Source of the DNA: Paenibacillus sp. AN1007 | Lineage (GTDB): Bacteria > Bacillota > Bacilli > Paenibacillales > Paenibacillaceae | NCBI RefSeq assembly: GCF_040702995.1 | Contig: NZ_CP159992.1 | Location: 3,311,501 to 3,375,500, forward strand | Reading direction: 5' to 3' | Length of the DNA: 64,000 nt | Shown: positions 34,682-44,934 of the stretch, in pieces | How positions within the stretch are numbered: the stretch's first letter is position 1 | How the letters are laid out: each line of letters opens with the position of its first letter | Made by a program: the position numbers and the translations under genes | The notes under the pieces: model-generated | Databases searched by the model: none | Seen by the model: the letters and a program-made list of their open reading frames with translations, nothing else | Told to the model about the DNA's origin: nothing

Positions 34682-34754
34682 AGCCATCCACCTCACTTCA
34701 CCATAAGTTAACTGCAATTGAAGACAAACTTATTGTCTCCTCCAGTCAACCAGG

Positions 34755-35846
34755 TTATTCGCTTGAAGTACCCGCTTCTGAGGAGTCCGTGGTATTCGTA
34801 CCACTTGTGCCTTCTGACCCCATCGTGGAAGCTGCGCTGTCCGTATCCAATTTAAGTCGAATCCGGTTTGTCGCTTTCCCGTCCGTTACCACTTGACCTC
34901 CAACATCAATTGTCGTGGCAGCCGCATAACCGGACTTAATGTACATTCCTGTACTGTCCAGCGTAAATGTAAATGTGTCACCGTCGGCCGTATTGCCATA
35001 CTCCAGTTTCTCTCCGCTGGAATTTTCCCCTTTGTACACTTCAAGCCAGCTGTTTCCTGTCGCTTTAATTGTTACAGTAACAGGCTGCCCCGCACTTCCG
35101 CTAACTTTGAAGTTTGTAATGTTGCCTGATTTTCCATCCTGTGAGACAGTAACTGAGCCAGGTGTAGCCGGATTCGTTCCCTCTTGATTCTCACCTGTTT
35201 GCCCATCGGGTTGCCCTTCGGTTTTCCCATCAGTCTGTCCATCGGTTTGACCATCATTTTGTCCATCGGTCTGACCGTTTGTTTCAGTACCGCCGCCGTT
35301 GCCGCCCGCATCACCTTTATTGGGATCCTTGGAACCTGAATCGGTCGCAGGAGGATTAGCCGTCTGTCCTTTATCCGTCGAAGGGTCCGGTTTGTCGTCA
35401 GCAGGCTTCTGACTATCCGTAATTTTTGTATCATCCAGCCCCTGCGGATTCGCGTCATCTCCCTTGTTGTATGCCATATATACATACAAAAGGACCAGAA
35501 TCAATATAGGAAATGTCCACATCAGAGCAACAGACATCCATCGGTTACTGCGCTCCGCCGGCCGGTTTGAGCGTTTCTGAATTACCGGCTCCATCGTTGC
35601 CTCCGCGGTTTCTGCAGGTACATCTTTTTTATGTCCTTCCAGCAGCTCATCCGGATTGAGTCCTACCGTTTCCGCATAGGTTTTTATAAATGCACGCACA
35701 TAGAAGCTGCCGGGGAGTACTTTGTAATCCCCTGCTTCTATAGCCTCCAGATACCTCTTGCGAATTTTAGTCATTTCCTGTACATCGTCGAGACTCATCC
35801 CTTTTTGCAGCCGGGCCTCTCTTAACTGCTGACCCAGTTCAGACAT
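34755..35846 (-). CDS. rodZ: RodZ/YmfM-like cell-shape protein
   Basis: A 363-residue membrane protein with the RodZ layout. An N-terminal Cro/CI-type helix-turn-helix (LGQQLREARLQKGMSLDDVQEMTKI, about 1-70), one membrane helix (about 106-124, VALMWTFPILILVLLYVYM), a flexible linker and a C-terminal beta-rich DUF4115 domain (about 235-345). RodZ links MreB filaments to the cell wall machine. The linker holds a TDGQ-type tandem repeat (TDGQNDGQTDGQTDG and similar, about residues 193-222) not needed by the fold. ATG follows AAGGAGGAG. Confidence 0.9.
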   Translation of the reverse strand: MSELGQQLREARLQKGMSLDDVQEMTKIRKRYLEAIEAGDYKVLPGSFYVRAFIKTYAETVGLNPDELLEGHKKDVPAETAEATMEPVIQKRSNRPAERSNRWMSVALMWTFPILILVLLYVYMAYNKGDDANPQGLDDTKITDSQKPADDKPDPSTDKGQTANPPATDSGSKDPNKGDAGGNGGGTETNGQTDGQNDGQTDGQTDGKTEGQPDGQTGENQEGTNPATPGSVTVSQDGKSGNITNFKVSGSAGQPVTVTIKATGNSWLEVYKGENSSGEKLEYGNTADGDTFTFTLDSTGMYIKSGYAAATTIDVGGQVVTDGKATNRIRLKLDTDSAASTMGSEGTSGTNTTDSSEAGTSSE

Positions 35847-35912
35847 GCCATCTCCTCCTTATGTTTATCTCTTTAGTTGTTGCTGATCTATTCCATGATT
35901 CCGTACGGGGCT

Positions 35913-36680
35913 TTACAGTTCGTCGGTGTAGCTTGCCGTAAACGTATCATAAATAATTTCTTCGTTAGGATTGTTGCGCAGTTCGATAATAATATCAAAA
36001 TGATTATAATCATATTCTGATTCCTGTACAAAAATATCCGGGTGCTCAATCACTTTGGTACTCGGCATCGTCATAATGTCCTGAAGCAGGTTATAATGTC
36101 TTTCACTGGACCGAATTGTGCTGACGATTCCATCAATAATAAAAACATTGTTCGGATTCAACTCGTCTTCAGACATTTGACTGCGGATCGTTTGACGAAG
36201 GAGTGTCGAGGATACAAAAGTCCACCGCTTCATGGCACATACGCTGCCTGCGATGATCGATTCTGTTTTGCCTACACGCGGCATTCCGCGCAAGCCAATA
36301 ACCTGATTGCCTTCTCTTTTAAATACTTCACCCAGAAAATCAACAAGTAACCCAAGTTCGTCACGAGTGAAACGGAACGTTTTGCGATCATCCGAATCCC
36401 GGTCAATGTACCTGCCGTGACGCACAGCCAGAATGTCTACCAGTTTAGGCTGACGCAATGCGGATACGGTAATGCTGTTGACTTTGCCAAGCATCTCTCC
36501 GAGCAGACGAATTTTCTCGTCATCATCCGATTCGAGCAGCATGCCGCGTGTTTTGCCTTCCACACCGTTAATGGTCAATATATTGACTTCGAGCATCCCC
36601 AGCATAGAGGCAATGTCCCCCAAAAGACCAGGTCTGTTCTTATGTATTTTATATTCCATATACCATTGTTTAGTTTCCAT
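35913..36680 (-). CDS. YmfK-family (DUF3388) protein
   Basis: A 255-residue protein. The first 75 residues look like an ACT domain (YKIHKNRPGLLGDIASMLGMLEVNILTINGVEG). A P-loop-like GLRGMPRVGKTES follows near residue 130. B. subtilis ymfK stands in the same place between ymfJ and ymfM. The role is unknown; a small-molecule sensing NTPase would fit the two domains. Start ATG at 36680. Confidence 0.88.
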   Translation of the reverse strand: METKQWYMEYKIHKNRPGLLGDIASMLGMLEVNILTINGVEGKTRGMLLESDDDEKIRLLGEMLGKVNSITVSALRQPKLVDILAVRHGRYIDRDSDDRKTFRFTRDELGLLVDFLGEVFKREGNQVIGLRGMPRVGKTESIIAGSVCAMKRWTFVSSTLLRQTIRSQMSEDELNPNNVFIIDGIVSTIRSSERHYNLLQDIMTMPSTKVIEHPDIFVQESEYDYNHFDIIIELRNNPNEEIIYDTFTASYTDEL

Positions 36681-36840
36681 TTATACACCCCGTAATGCAT
36701 TATTCCACATTATTCGACAACAGCAAAACACGTCCACAGAACGCAATTCTGAGTCATCTTCTAAAAATGGGTCACGTTAATGATATATAAAATGAAAATG
36801 AATTACAAGAACAGCTCTGTAATCCGTTTGTAATCATTAG

Positions 36841-36868
36841 AGAAAAGCCCCCTTGCGGGAGCTCTTCA
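36841..36868 (-). terminator. Terminator of the DUF3243 gene
   Basis: GAGCTCCCGCAAGGGGGCTTTT on both arms forms a short GC-rich hairpin ending in T on the minus strand. Confidence 0.6.
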
Positions 36869-36877
36869 CCTCTTGCC

Positions 36878-37141
36878 TTATGCGTTTTGTTTGGCCAATT
36901 TGACCATCAGGCACGCAATCGTACGACGCTCATCTGCATCGCCGACATCCCATAGTTCCTTCAATGCCCGGTTGGAATGGTTCGCTGGATCAACTTTCTC
37001 ATCAAGAAAGTCCCCAATCTCGTATGCCAGTTTGTTGATGGTTTCTTCACTCATTCCCATCTTCTCTGCTTGCAGTACGCGATCACCCAGAAACTTCTTC
37101 CATGTGTCAAAGTTGGAAACGACTGTTTTTTCTGTTGACAT
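36878..37141 (-). CDS. YmfJ-family (DUF3243) protein
   Basis: An 87-residue helical protein of DUF3243 (NFDTWKKFLGDRVLQAEKMGMSEETINKLAYEIGDFL ... DEKVDPANHSNRALKELWDV). It lies between ymfI and ymfK homologues as in B. subtilis. Start ATG after AAGGAGG. No function is known. Confidence 0.93.
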   Translation of the reverse strand: MSTEKTVVSNFDTWKKFLGDRVLQAEKMGMSEETINKLAYEIGDFLDEKVDPANHSNRALKELWDVGDADERRTIACLMVKLAKQNA

Positions 37142-37319
37142 GATAAATCCTCCTTGGCTGACGCATGAGATTTAAAATCAACAGTTGTAATATGTGCTTT
37201 ACGGGCATTTTATATACGAACTTTTGAAATAAATCACGGCCGTATGGTCAAGAAGAACAGTCCAAGTTACTTTACACGTCTAAATCCCCATACTTTAATA
37301 AAAACTTGTCCGTTTCACA

Positions 37320-38069
37320 CTAAGTCAGCCAGCCGCCATTAGGGCTGATAATCTGACCATTAATATAACCGGATTCAGGCAGCGCAAGAAAATAAACCAA
37401 TGACGAAATTTCGTCCGGCTGCGCCAGCCGGCCAGCCGGGATTTCCTCCTCCAGCATCTTTAATTCACTCTGATCCAGATGCTCCAGCATGGTGGTCTGA
37501 ACAGCTCCCGGAGCTACAGCATTTACTGTAACGCCTGATGGAGCCAGCTCTTTCGCAAGTGCTTTTGTAAAGGCATTTACTCCGCCCTTGGTTGTGGAAT
37601 ACAGCACTTCACAGGATGCCCCGGACAGCCCCCAGATCGACGAGACGTTGATAATCCGGCCGTATCGCTGGGAGATCATATGCGGCATCATCTCCTGTGT
37701 GCACAGAAAGGTACCTTTTAAATTGATGGCCATCACTTCATCCCAAATTTCCTCGGTTACATCAGACAGCAGGCCATAGTGAGATATGCCCGCGTTGTTT
37801 ACGAGGATATCCGGCAGAAGCTCATGTGAAGCCAGTTTTTCCCGCATGCGCTGAATCTGCTCTCTGCTGCGGAGATCAGCCGACACGGTCATAATGCGTC
37901 CATTGCCCTGCTCCATACAGCGTCTGGCCGCTTCGTTAGCAGCTTCGTGCGATTTCATGTAATGCAGTACAACATTCATACCAACGCTGGCAAAGCGCTC
38001 TGCAATCGCGGCTCCGATGCCACCGCTTGCACCAGTAACCAGCACGGTCATTTCCCCAATAGCTTTCAT
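37320..38069 (-). CDS. YmfI-type short-chain reductase (EF-P 5-aminopentanone reductase)
   Basis: A 249-residue SDR. The NAD(P) motif VTGASGGIGAAIAERF is near residue 12, NNAG near 90, and the catalytic Ser-Tyr-Lys in NVSSIWG and EVLYSTTKGG. By position (between ymfH and ymfJ homologues) it corresponds to B. subtilis YmfI, which reduces 5-aminopentanone on elongation factor P. The sequence alone would also allow a 3-oxoacyl-ACP reductase. ATG at 38069 after GGGGGG. Confidence 0.85.
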   Translation of the reverse strand: MKAIGEMTVLVTGASGGIGAAIAERFASVGMNVVLHYMKSHEAANEAARRCMEQGNGRIMTVSADLRSREQIQRMREKLASHELLPDILVNNAGISHYGLLSDVTEEIWDEVMAINLKGTFLCTQEMMPHMISQRYGRIINVSSIWGLSGASCEVLYSTTKGGVNAFTKALAKELAPSGVTVNAVAPGAVQTTMLEHLDQSELKMLEEEIPAGRLAQPDEISSLVYFLALPESGYINGQIISPNGGWLT

Positions 38070-38139
38070 TGATCGTTCCCCCCATAAGCTCTCAATGCTG
38101 CTCCTCAAACCTCTTAAACAGTCCCGATTCCTCTCCTGA

Positions 38140-39420
38140 TCAAGGACTCACCACGAGCGATACCGCCAGCTGATCCCAGCGAATATGATCCCGCAATCGT
38201 TGATTTACATCGTTCAGTGTAATTGCTTCATATAGCGAAAGCATGTTGAAAAAGTCTGCGCCGCGCAGCTGCAGACGCGTGAATTCGCTCGCAATATTCT
38301 CAGGTGAGTTCAGCATACGCAAATAACCACCGATCTTCTTTTTACGCGCACGTTCGAAATCGGAAGCCTCAAACCCCTTTTGCACAATCAAATCCACTTC
38401 TTCACGTATCCGTTTCAACAGTTGGTCCGGATCTTTGGTATCCCCGCCAACTGCGGAAAAAGCGTATTGAGGTGAGCTGATATAATTATGTCCAAAGCTG
38501 TCCGAGATTAAATCCTCATCATAAAGCTTCTGAAACAAGCGTGTACTGGAACCAAATAAAAGATCCATCATGAGCTGTGTAGTTACATCCCGGCAAGCCA
38601 GCTCCTCTCCCGAAAGCCCCACATCCGTCTCTTTGAACCCAAACAGACATTTGGGCAGGGAAACCGATAATCTGGCTTCACGTCTTGCCTCTCCCACCTT
38701 CTCGGGTTCAGGATCAAAAAATCGCTGAATTTGACCCTGCGGTTCGTAATTTTTCTGTTCCTGATTCGATCGAACCATGCTGATGACCTGCTCAGGGTCA
38801 ACGCCCCCTACAACAAATAAAAGCATGTTGCTCGGGTGATAAAAGGCTCTGTAGCAAGTGTAAAGCATTTCTTTCGTAATCGTATTAATGGACTCCACCG
38901 TACCTGCAATATCAATATGCACGGGATGTTTTTGATACATCGCTTCAATTAATCCGAAATATACCCGCCAGTCCGGATTATCGGCATACATATTAATTTC
39001 TTGTTCAATAATGCCTTTTTCCTTATTAACATTTTGGTCCGTGAAGTAAGGGTTTTGCACAAAATCGACTAATGTTTGTATATTTTCGTTTATATTTTCA
39101 GTCGCCGAAAACAAATATACAGTCTGATCAAAACTTGTAAATGCGTTGGCAGAAGCACCATGAGAGGCGAACGTTGCAAAAATATCACCCGTAGGTTCCT
39201 CAAACATTTTGTGCTCCAGAAAATGAGCAATGCCGTCGGGCACTTTCACTTCTGCCTGTCCCTCCACTTGAAAGTGGTTATCTACAGACCCGTATTGGGT
39301 TGTAAATGAAGCATATGTTTTTTGAAAACCTGGCTTGGGCAAAACATAGACGTGCAGTCCGTTATCCATCACTTCATGATATAACGTTTCCTGCAGATGT
39401 TCATACTGAATGCTCTCCAC
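38140..39420 (-). CDS. YmfH-type M16 zinc peptidase
   Basis: A 426-residue M16 (insulinase/pitrilysin) peptidase half. The inverted zinc motif HxxEH is intact at H66-F-L-E69-H70 with the downstream Glu in IIEQEINMYAD. Start GTG behind GAAGGAGG, only two bases after the partner gene ends, so the two are made together. Together with the catalytically poor partner it probably forms an active pair, as in two-subunit mitochondrial and bacterial M16 enzymes. Confidence 0.92.
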   Translation of the reverse strand: MESIQYEHLQETLYHEVMDNGLHVYVLPKPGFQKTYASFTTQYGSVDNHFQVEGQAEVKVPDGIAHFLEHKMFEEPTGDIFATFASHGASANAFTSFDQTVYLFSATENINENIQTLVDFVQNPYFTDQNVNKEKGIIEQEINMYADNPDWRVYFGLIEAMYQKHPVHIDIAGTVESINTITKEMLYTCYRAFYHPSNMLLFVVGGVDPEQVISMVRSNQEQKNYEPQGQIQRFFDPEPEKVGEARREARLSVSLPKCLFGFKETDVGLSGEELACRDVTTQLMMDLLFGSSTRLFQKLYDEDLISDSFGHNYISSPQYAFSAVGGDTKDPDQLLKRIREEVDLIVQKGFEASDFERARKKKIGGYLRMLNSPENIASEFTRLQLRGADFFNMLSLYEAITLNDVNQRLRDHIRWDQLAVSLVVSP

Positions 39421-39422
39421 GA

Positions 39423-40703
39423 CTATTCCTCCTTCTCGTCCCGCAAGAAATATATCGTATCCAGACGGAACTGCTCTGCTGCCTCTCGAACATCCTGCTT
39501 GCTGATCTGTTCGATTTGTGCAAGCAGCTCTTCGGATGTTCTCTCCTTGCCGGACAATTGACGGTTAAAATCGTAGGCAATCATCTCGAATGCCGCATCC
39601 TGCATTTCCTTCAACAGGTTGCGGATCATCGCTTTGGTCTGCGACATCTCCAAATCCGTGATATTACCCCTGTTCATTTCCTCAAGCTGCTGCTTGATAA
39701 TCATGACTGCTTTTTCGTAATTAGGGATTTCAATCCCGGATTGAATGGTCGCAATACCTTTGTGCCCATCATATCTGGAAGATGCATAATAGGCGAGGCT
39801 TTCTTTTTCGCGAACATTTACAAATAACTTGGAATGCGGGTAACCGCCAAGAATACCGTTATACAACAGGGCTGCTGCATAGTTATCATCTCCATACGTA
39901 ATGGATGTACGAAGACCCATATTCAATTTGCCCTGACCAATATTCAATCGTTCAATGACCGTATTTGGCTCCTTGTCCCCACGCACCGCCTTCTGCGCCT
40001 GATAGTCAGCGGAAGCCGTACGTTCCAGATTAAAATGACGCTGCACCAGCTGCTCCACTTCTTCAAGTGTCGTATCCCCCACCACATACAGGTCCATACT
40101 CGCTTCCCTCAGCCACTTTTCATAAGCAGACGTCAGTTCAGGAGGTTCTATGGCTGGCAGTGCATCTCGTTCACCTAGCGGATGAAGTCTGTACGGCTCA
40201 TGCTTGCACATTTCTTCAATACAGCGTTCAGCCGCATAACGCATTTTATCATTGACAATGGACTCCAGCTTTTTGCGAACCGTCTCGCGTTCTGCCTGGA
40301 CATACGCTGTTCTGAATTGTCCATTTTCCCTGGCCGGTTTGGTCAATACTTCGCCCAGAAACGCAAACGAACGATCCAGAAGCTGTTCTCCTCCCCCGAC
40401 AAAAGAATCGTTAATGGTATCCATACGGAACTGCACAATCTGGTAATCGCCCCGTTTATAGACGTCAAACCCAAAGCCGGCTCCGTACAAATGTTCCAAC
40501 TGCTCTCGAAACTGCGTTGTTTCCGGATATGCTTCTGTTCCTCGTCTTAATACAAAAGGTGTAAGAGCTGTATGCGTAACTGAGTCCTCACGCAGAAGAA
40601 CTCCGGCATACAGGGAAATTGCGAACGTTTTGAAACGTTTGGTCGGAAGTACATGTATTCGAAGCTGTTTCCCGCTCCCCCGTTCAAATGCTGCAGTATT
40701 CAA
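39423..40703 (-). CDS. YmfF-type M16 peptidase-like partner subunit
   Basis: A 426-residue M16 fold protein. Where HxxEH should stand (HTALTPFVLRRGTEAYP ... REQLEHLYG) the zinc ligands are missing, so it is not itself a peptidase. The C-terminal half keeps the substrate-binding R/Y pair region (VREKESLAYYASSRYDGHKG). Start is TTG at 40703. It is followed after two bases by the active-site-bearing partner. The same asymmetric pair exists in B. subtilis (ymfF, ymfH). Confidence 0.9.
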   Translation of the reverse strand: MNTAAFERGSGKQLRIHVLPTKRFKTFAISLYAGVLLREDSVTHTALTPFVLRRGTEAYPETTQFREQLEHLYGAGFGFDVYKRGDYQIVQFRMDTINDSFVGGGEQLLDRSFAFLGEVLTKPARENGQFRTAYVQAERETVRKKLESIVNDKMRYAAERCIEEMCKHEPYRLHPLGERDALPAIEPPELTSAYEKWLREASMDLYVVGDTTLEEVEQLVQRHFNLERTASADYQAQKAVRGDKEPNTVIERLNIGQGKLNMGLRTSITYGDDNYAAALLYNGILGGYPHSKLFVNVREKESLAYYASSRYDGHKGIATIQSGIEIPNYEKAVMIIKQQLEEMNRGNITDLEMSQTKAMIRNLLKEMQDAAFEMIAYDFNRQLSGKERTSEELLAQIEQISKQDVREAAEQFRLDTIYFLRDEKEE

Positions 40704-40783
40704 ATGTCAAAACCCCTTTACGGCGTCATATTGATAACAGTCTTCATCAAGCCTAAACGCAACCACCATTTTAAACCATTCAA

Positions 40784-40830
40784 AAGCCAAGAAGCAACCG
40801 AAGTCGCTTCTCTCCTGGTTGCTTCCCGTT
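40784..40830 (-). terminator. Possible terminator of sleB
   Basis: GAAGCAACC and GGTTGCTTC flank a 17-base loop downstream of sleB; the following T stretch is short. Confidence 0.45.
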
Positions 40831-40833
40831 CCG

Positions 40834-41664
40834 TTACATACAGAATATATGCTGCCCGATCGTTTTCACCTGCGGACGTGTCCAGATCCATTTGGATGTA
40901 GCCGTTTTAGGGTTGAAGTAGTACAAGCATCCGCCTGAAGGGTCCCATCCGTTTAACGCCTGTTCTACTGCTTTTTTCGCCTGCGCGTTTGGTTCCAGAT
41001 AGATCTGCCCATCCGCTACAGCAGTGAATGCCCCTGGCTGAAAGATAACACCAGAAGGAGTTGACGGAAAACTTGGTGAGTTTACGCGGTTCAAAATAAC
41101 AGCGGCTACGGCTACCTGACCTTCAAACGGTTCTCCCCTTGCTTCACCATATACAGCATTTGCCATAATTTTAAGTTCGTTCTCCGTAAGCCCCAGCGCA
41201 TTGGCAGAACCCATATTGTCCTGCTCTTTGTTTGCTGTACCTCCACTGCCGCCCCCATCTCCGTCAGATCCTCCTTTGTGAAGAGGGGGTTCTGTAGGTG
41301 ACCACTTGGTGCTGGCATTGTACAGCTTCAGCTTTGTTTTGGCCCCAACCACACCGTCAGCTTTCATGCCAAATTCGGATTGAAACCATTTCACCGATTT
41401 GAGAGTGCTGCTGCCAAAGCTGCTGTCGATCTTGCCATTGTAGAAACCCAGATACTTCAAGCGCCCCTGAAGTTCGTATACGTCCTGTCCGTAACTGCCA
41501 TATTTCACGGTGCTGCTGCTGAACGTCGGCATCGCTTTTTCCTCTGCCGGTTTGTCGTTATGGGCGGCACTTGGGGCTGCTGTGTGCTCAGGAAGCAAAT
41601 AACGGATTCCCAGCACGGATATCAGCAAAATAGCCGTGAAAAGCCAAAGGTTCATTTTTCGCAT
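40834..41664 (-). CDS. sleB: SleB-type spore cortex-lytic enzyme / cell wall hydrolase
   Basis: A 276-residue secreted protein. The N-terminus is a signal or anchor (about 5-24), followed by a peptidoglycan-binding domain (about 50-112, GSYGQDVYELQGRLKYLGFYNGKID and 'FGMKADGVVGAKTKLKLY'), a Gly/Asp linker (125-150) and the hydrolase_2 domain (about 158-276, LKIMANAVYGEARGEPFEGQVAVAAVILNRV). The catalytic Glu is that of GEARGE. SleB cuts spore cortex during germination. A perfect sigma-G-like promoter upstream supports forespore expression. ATG at 41664 is used. Confidence 0.9.
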   Translation of the reverse strand: MRKMNLWLFTAILLISVLGIRYLLPEHTAAPSAAHNDKPAEEKAMPTFSSSTVKYGSYGQDVYELQGRLKYLGFYNGKIDSSFGSSTLKSVKWFQSEFGMKADGVVGAKTKLKLYNASTKWSPTEPPLHKGGSDGDGGGSGGTANKEQDNMGSANALGLTENELKIMANAVYGEARGEPFEGQVAVAAVILNRVNSPSFPSTPSGVIFQPGAFTAVADGQIYLEPNAQAKKAVEQALNGWDPSGGCLYYFNPKTATSKWIWTRPQVKTIGQHIFCM

Positions 41665-41712
41665 CAATATGCTCTACCTTTCTCTTGTGGAATTTAACAG
41701 AATCGCTAAAGT

Positions 41713-41743
41713 TATTATGACAAGCAAGCTGCCTTCCTATGCA
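41713..41743 (-). promoter_or_regulatory. Sigma-G promoter candidate of sleB
   Basis: On the minus strand TGCATA (41738-41743) and CATAATA (41713-41719) are 18 bases apart, matching the sigma-G forms TGMATA and CATAMTA. It stands about 50 bases before the ATG. Confidence 0.65.
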
Positions 41744-41799
41744 CCAAATCATCCGATCTCTGGAGCAATTGGCAAACCTCAATGACCTGATTACAGCTA

Positions 41800-41831
41800 A
41801 AAGCCTCCAACCATAATGGTTGAAGGCTTTC
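41800..41831 (-). terminator. Terminator of the spoIIIE/ftsK gene
   Basis: AAGCCTTCAACCA and TGGTTGGAGGCTT form a stem followed by TTAGC on the minus strand. Confidence 0.7.
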
Positions 41832-41841
41832 TAAGGCTTTA

Positions 41842-44610
41842 CTATGAGCTTATTTTGCTCTGTTGATACTGCTCCAGCGACACCAGGACTTCACGCGGCT
41901 TGCTGCCTTCGTACGGCCCGATGACACCTCTGGCTTCCATGGAATCAATCAAACGTGCGGCACGGGTGTACCCCACCCGCATCCTCCGCTGCAGCAGCGA
42001 TACTGAAGCCTGCTTCGCTTCAAGAATAATCTGCACAGCCTGTTCGTACAGCTCATCCTGCACTTCTTCCGCAGCCTGATTGGAGTCGTCCACCTCGGGA
42101 ACAAGGGACTCGTCATACTGCGCTTCACCTTGACCACGAACGTAATTCACAATATTTTCAACCTCTTCATCACTCATAAACGCACCTTGTACACGAATTG
42201 GCTTCGATGCGCCCATAGGCATAAACAGCATATCTCCTCGGCCTAGCAGCTTCTCCGCACCGCCCATATCCAGAATGGTGCGTGAATCAACTTGTGAGGA
42301 TACCCCGAACGCAATCCTTGAAGGAATGTTGGCTTTGATTACACCCGTAATAACATCGACGGAAGGACGCTGCGTGGCAATGATAAGATGAATACCGGCC
42401 GCACGAGCCATCTGCGCCAGACGAGCAATCGCATCCTCTACATCTCCAGCGGCTACCATCATCAGGTCGGCCAGCTCGTCCACAATAACCACAATATAAG
42501 GCAGAATCGCCGCCGGATTATCCTTCATCAGATTATTGTAACCTTCAACGTTTCGTGTTCCTGACTTGGAAAATAACTCATATCTTTTTTCCATCTCGAC
42601 CACGATCTTTTTGAGTGCCAGCGATGCTCTCTTTGGATCAGTTACAACAGGCGCCATCAGATGCGGGATTCCATTATATACATTCAGTTCGACCATTTTC
42701 GGGTCAACCATCAAAAACTTGACCTCATCCGGCTTCGCTTTGTACAAAATGCTGGTAATAATGCCGTTGATACATACCGATTTACCTGAGCCGGTAGCAC
42801 CCGCGACCAGCAAATGGGGCATACGAGCCAGATTACCTATGATCGTCTGACCCGATATATCCCGCCCAAATGCAATCGTTACTTTGGATTCTGCATCCTG
42901 GAACGTTGCCGTCTCCATGACTTCACGCATCGTGACAACAGATACTTCACCATTAGGAACTTCAATACCAATAGCCGATTTACCCGGAATAGGTGCTTCC
43001 ATCCGAATATCCTTGGCAGCCAAGGCAAGAGCGATATCATCCGTCAAACTGACAATTCGGCTCACTTTCACCCCGATATCCGGCTGAATTTCATACCTCG
43101 TCACTGCTGGACCCCGAACAACCTCCAGAACTTTGGCACGTACACCGAAGCTTTCCAGTGTTGCTTCCAGCTTGCGTGCAGTCTGCATGTAATCCTTCTG
43201 ATCTGCACCTTTACCACCGTTATGGGGCTTGGAAAGAAGACGGAAGGAAGGCAGTTTGTAAGGCTTCGGGGGGGGTGGCGGTGGTGCAGCAGATGGAACA
43301 CCTTCTCCTCCCGCAGTGCCCTGCTCCGTTCCCCCATCCACTGTATCACCTGGAACAGCTTCCCCATTGGATGCATCATGCTCAGCATTGGTTTGAGATA
43401 TGTTGGCTGCAGCACTTGCATTAGGCCATTCGTCTTCTACCAACTCATCTGTAAATTTAATATCTGCTCTGTGCGTTTGATCTGTAGTGCTGCCATTCCC
43501 ACTCAGGTCGGCCGGGAACGGATAAGCATCGTCCAGATCATCATCTTTGTCCGGGCCCTCTGCTCTGACATGTTCAAAAAAGTCACGGATGATGGGTGCA
43601 GAATCAGCCCTGGTCTGTGCTGCATGTGCTGCCGCACCTACTGCTGCTGCACCAGTTCCTTGGCTAACAGATTCTGATTCGCCATGCCATGGCTCGGATG
43701 GCAGTTCCTGTCCCACACGATAAACGATCTGTTCTGATTCCAGTGCATCCATCTCGTGTGAATTGTCAGCAGATTTGGATGTCTGACGATGGGCTCCCCA
43801 TTTTCCGAACAGCTGAAAAAAAATAGGTGCTTTACGTTTGGGTAAATGCCCTTCTTCGGAATCGTAATCGTCGTCTTCCTCTTCATCGTCAACCGGTACT
43901 GGCGCCAATTTCCGTACACTGCTTTTCTTGGTCCCTGCTGTCTTGGAAACTGATCTTCTCGCCGGCCTCGACTCGAGCTTCTTGTACATGGAGCTGCCTG
44001 CGTCCCAGACCTTGGTTCTGAATATACGTATCAAATCCACATAGGACAGACTCGTAATAAGCATGAAACTGATCACAAACATGACAATCATAATCAGTCT
44101 TGCGCCAAGACTGCCAAACAGCCACAAAAATAACGCAAACTGTCCTGCACCAATATACCCGCCGCTAATATCCTTGCCCAGCATGGAGTCGCGCTCACCT
44201 GGTGCAGCAGGCGTCAGTAATTCAGTTTGCATATCATTATGTACCTGAGTCAGAACCGCACCTGGTTCCAGCGCACCAACCGGAATCAGCTTTTGGTGCA
44301 TGGCGGATATGGTACTCATCAGGGTGAGCGCAAAGACCAACAGGACCAATCCGGTCTTACGAGTAGTCCAGCCAGTCGGCCACTTCCGGTGAATCATCAC
44401 CATCAGCCCATAGTAAATCCCCACCAGCGGAATCGCAAAATAAAACTTGCCAAGCATGAGTCCAAACATCTTGGAAAGCGAACGTCCCACGGTAGCTTCA
44501 CCCGACAGCGCTATGACGGCCAGTGTAATTAGCACAATGCCATAAATTTCATATTTTAAGACGCCGCTAAATCCGGCACCCTTCTTTTTCCTCTTTTTTC
44601 TTCTGGCCAA
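41842..44610 (-). CDS. spoIIIE: DNA translocase of the FtsK/SpoIIIE family
   Basis: A 922-residue hexameric DNA pump that clears chromosome from the division or spore septum. Four membrane helices fill about 20-190, followed by a linker of roughly 250 residues rich in D, E, A and P (with [13 protein letters not shown]), the motor with Walker [10 protein letters not shown] near residue 588 and Walker B '[14 protein letters not shown]', and the gamma winged helix at the end ([27 protein letters not shown]). Start is TTG behind GGGGGTGA. Position beside ylzJ and tepA supports the SpoIIIE identity. Confidence 0.95.
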   Translation of the reverse strand: MARRKKRKKKGAGFSGVLKYEIYGIVLITLAVIALSGEATVGRSLSKMFGLMLGKFYFAIPLVGIYYGLMVMIHRKWPTGWTTRKTGLVLLVFALTLMSTISAMHQKLIPVGALEPGAVLTQVHNDMQTELLTPAAPGERDSMLGKDISGGYIGAGQFALFLWLFGSLGARLIMIVMFVISFMLITSLSYVDLIRIFRTKVWDAGSSMYKKLESRPARRSVSKTAGTKKSSVRKLAPVPVDDEEEDDDYDSEEGHLPKRKAPIFFQLFGKWGAHRQTSKSADNSHEMDALESEQIVYRVGQELPSEPWHGESESVSQGTGAAAVGAAAHAAQTRADSAPIIRDFFEHVRAEGPDKDDDLDDAYPFPADLSGNGSTTDQTHRADIKFTDELVEDEWPNASAAANISQTNAEHDASNGEAVPGDTVDGGTEQGTAGGEGVPSAAPPPPPPKPYKLPSFRLLSKPHNGGKGADQKDYMQTARKLEATLESFGVRAKVLEVVRGPAVTRYEIQPDIGVKVSRIVSLTDDIALALAAKDIRMEAPIPGKSAIGIEVPNGEVSVVTMREVMETATFQDAESKVTIAFGRDISGQTIIGNLARMPHLLVAGATGSGKSVCINGIITSILYKAKPDEVKFLMVDPKMVELNVYNGIPHLMAPVVTDPKRASLALKKIVVEMEKRYELFSKSGTRNVEGYNNLMKDNPAAILPYIVVIVDELADLMMVAAGDVEDAIARLAQMARAAGIHLIIATQRPSVDVITGVIKANIPSRIAFGVSSQVDSRTILDMGGAEKLLGRGDMLFMPMGASKPIRVQGAFMSDEEVENIVNYVRGQGEAQYDESLVPEVDDSNQAAEEVQDELYEQAVQIILEAKQASVSLLQRRMRVGYTRAARLIDSMEARGVIGPYEGSKPREVLVSLEQYQQSKISS

Positions 44611-44700
44611 AATCAGGTCACCCCCAGAAGAATATTATACCATACAAATATATTCCGTACATATGTTCTTTTTCTGCACCATTTGTCTGAATTCGTCGCG

Positions 44701-44934
44701 TTATGTTGGACTTGTGTTACCCGAAAGCGGAACCGTTGAACCCGGTTGATTGGCCGGGTCCAGATACGCTTCAAGCGGGCACTCAAGTAAACGCACAATA
44801 ACAGCTTCGGTATCATTGACCGGTCTGACCTGCATTAACAGACCGTTCATTCGGATCTCTTTCGTATCGCCGGCCTCAGTCCACATCCCCGACCACAGCT
44901 GCTCCGGTGGCATTACGGTATACATCGTTGTCAT
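44701..44934 (-). CDS. YlzJ-family small protein
   Basis: A 77-residue protein matching YlzJ ([14 protein letters not shown], '[30 protein letters not shown]'). Its ATG overlaps the tepA stop in ATGA. It stands between tepA and spoIIIE as in B. subtilis; the function is unknown. It lies 90 bases upstream of spoIIIE. Confidence 0.9.
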   Translation of the reverse strand: MTTMYTVMPPEQLWSGMWTEAGDTKEIRMNGLLMQVRPVNDTEAVIVRLLECPLEAYLDPANQPGSTVPLSGNTSPT

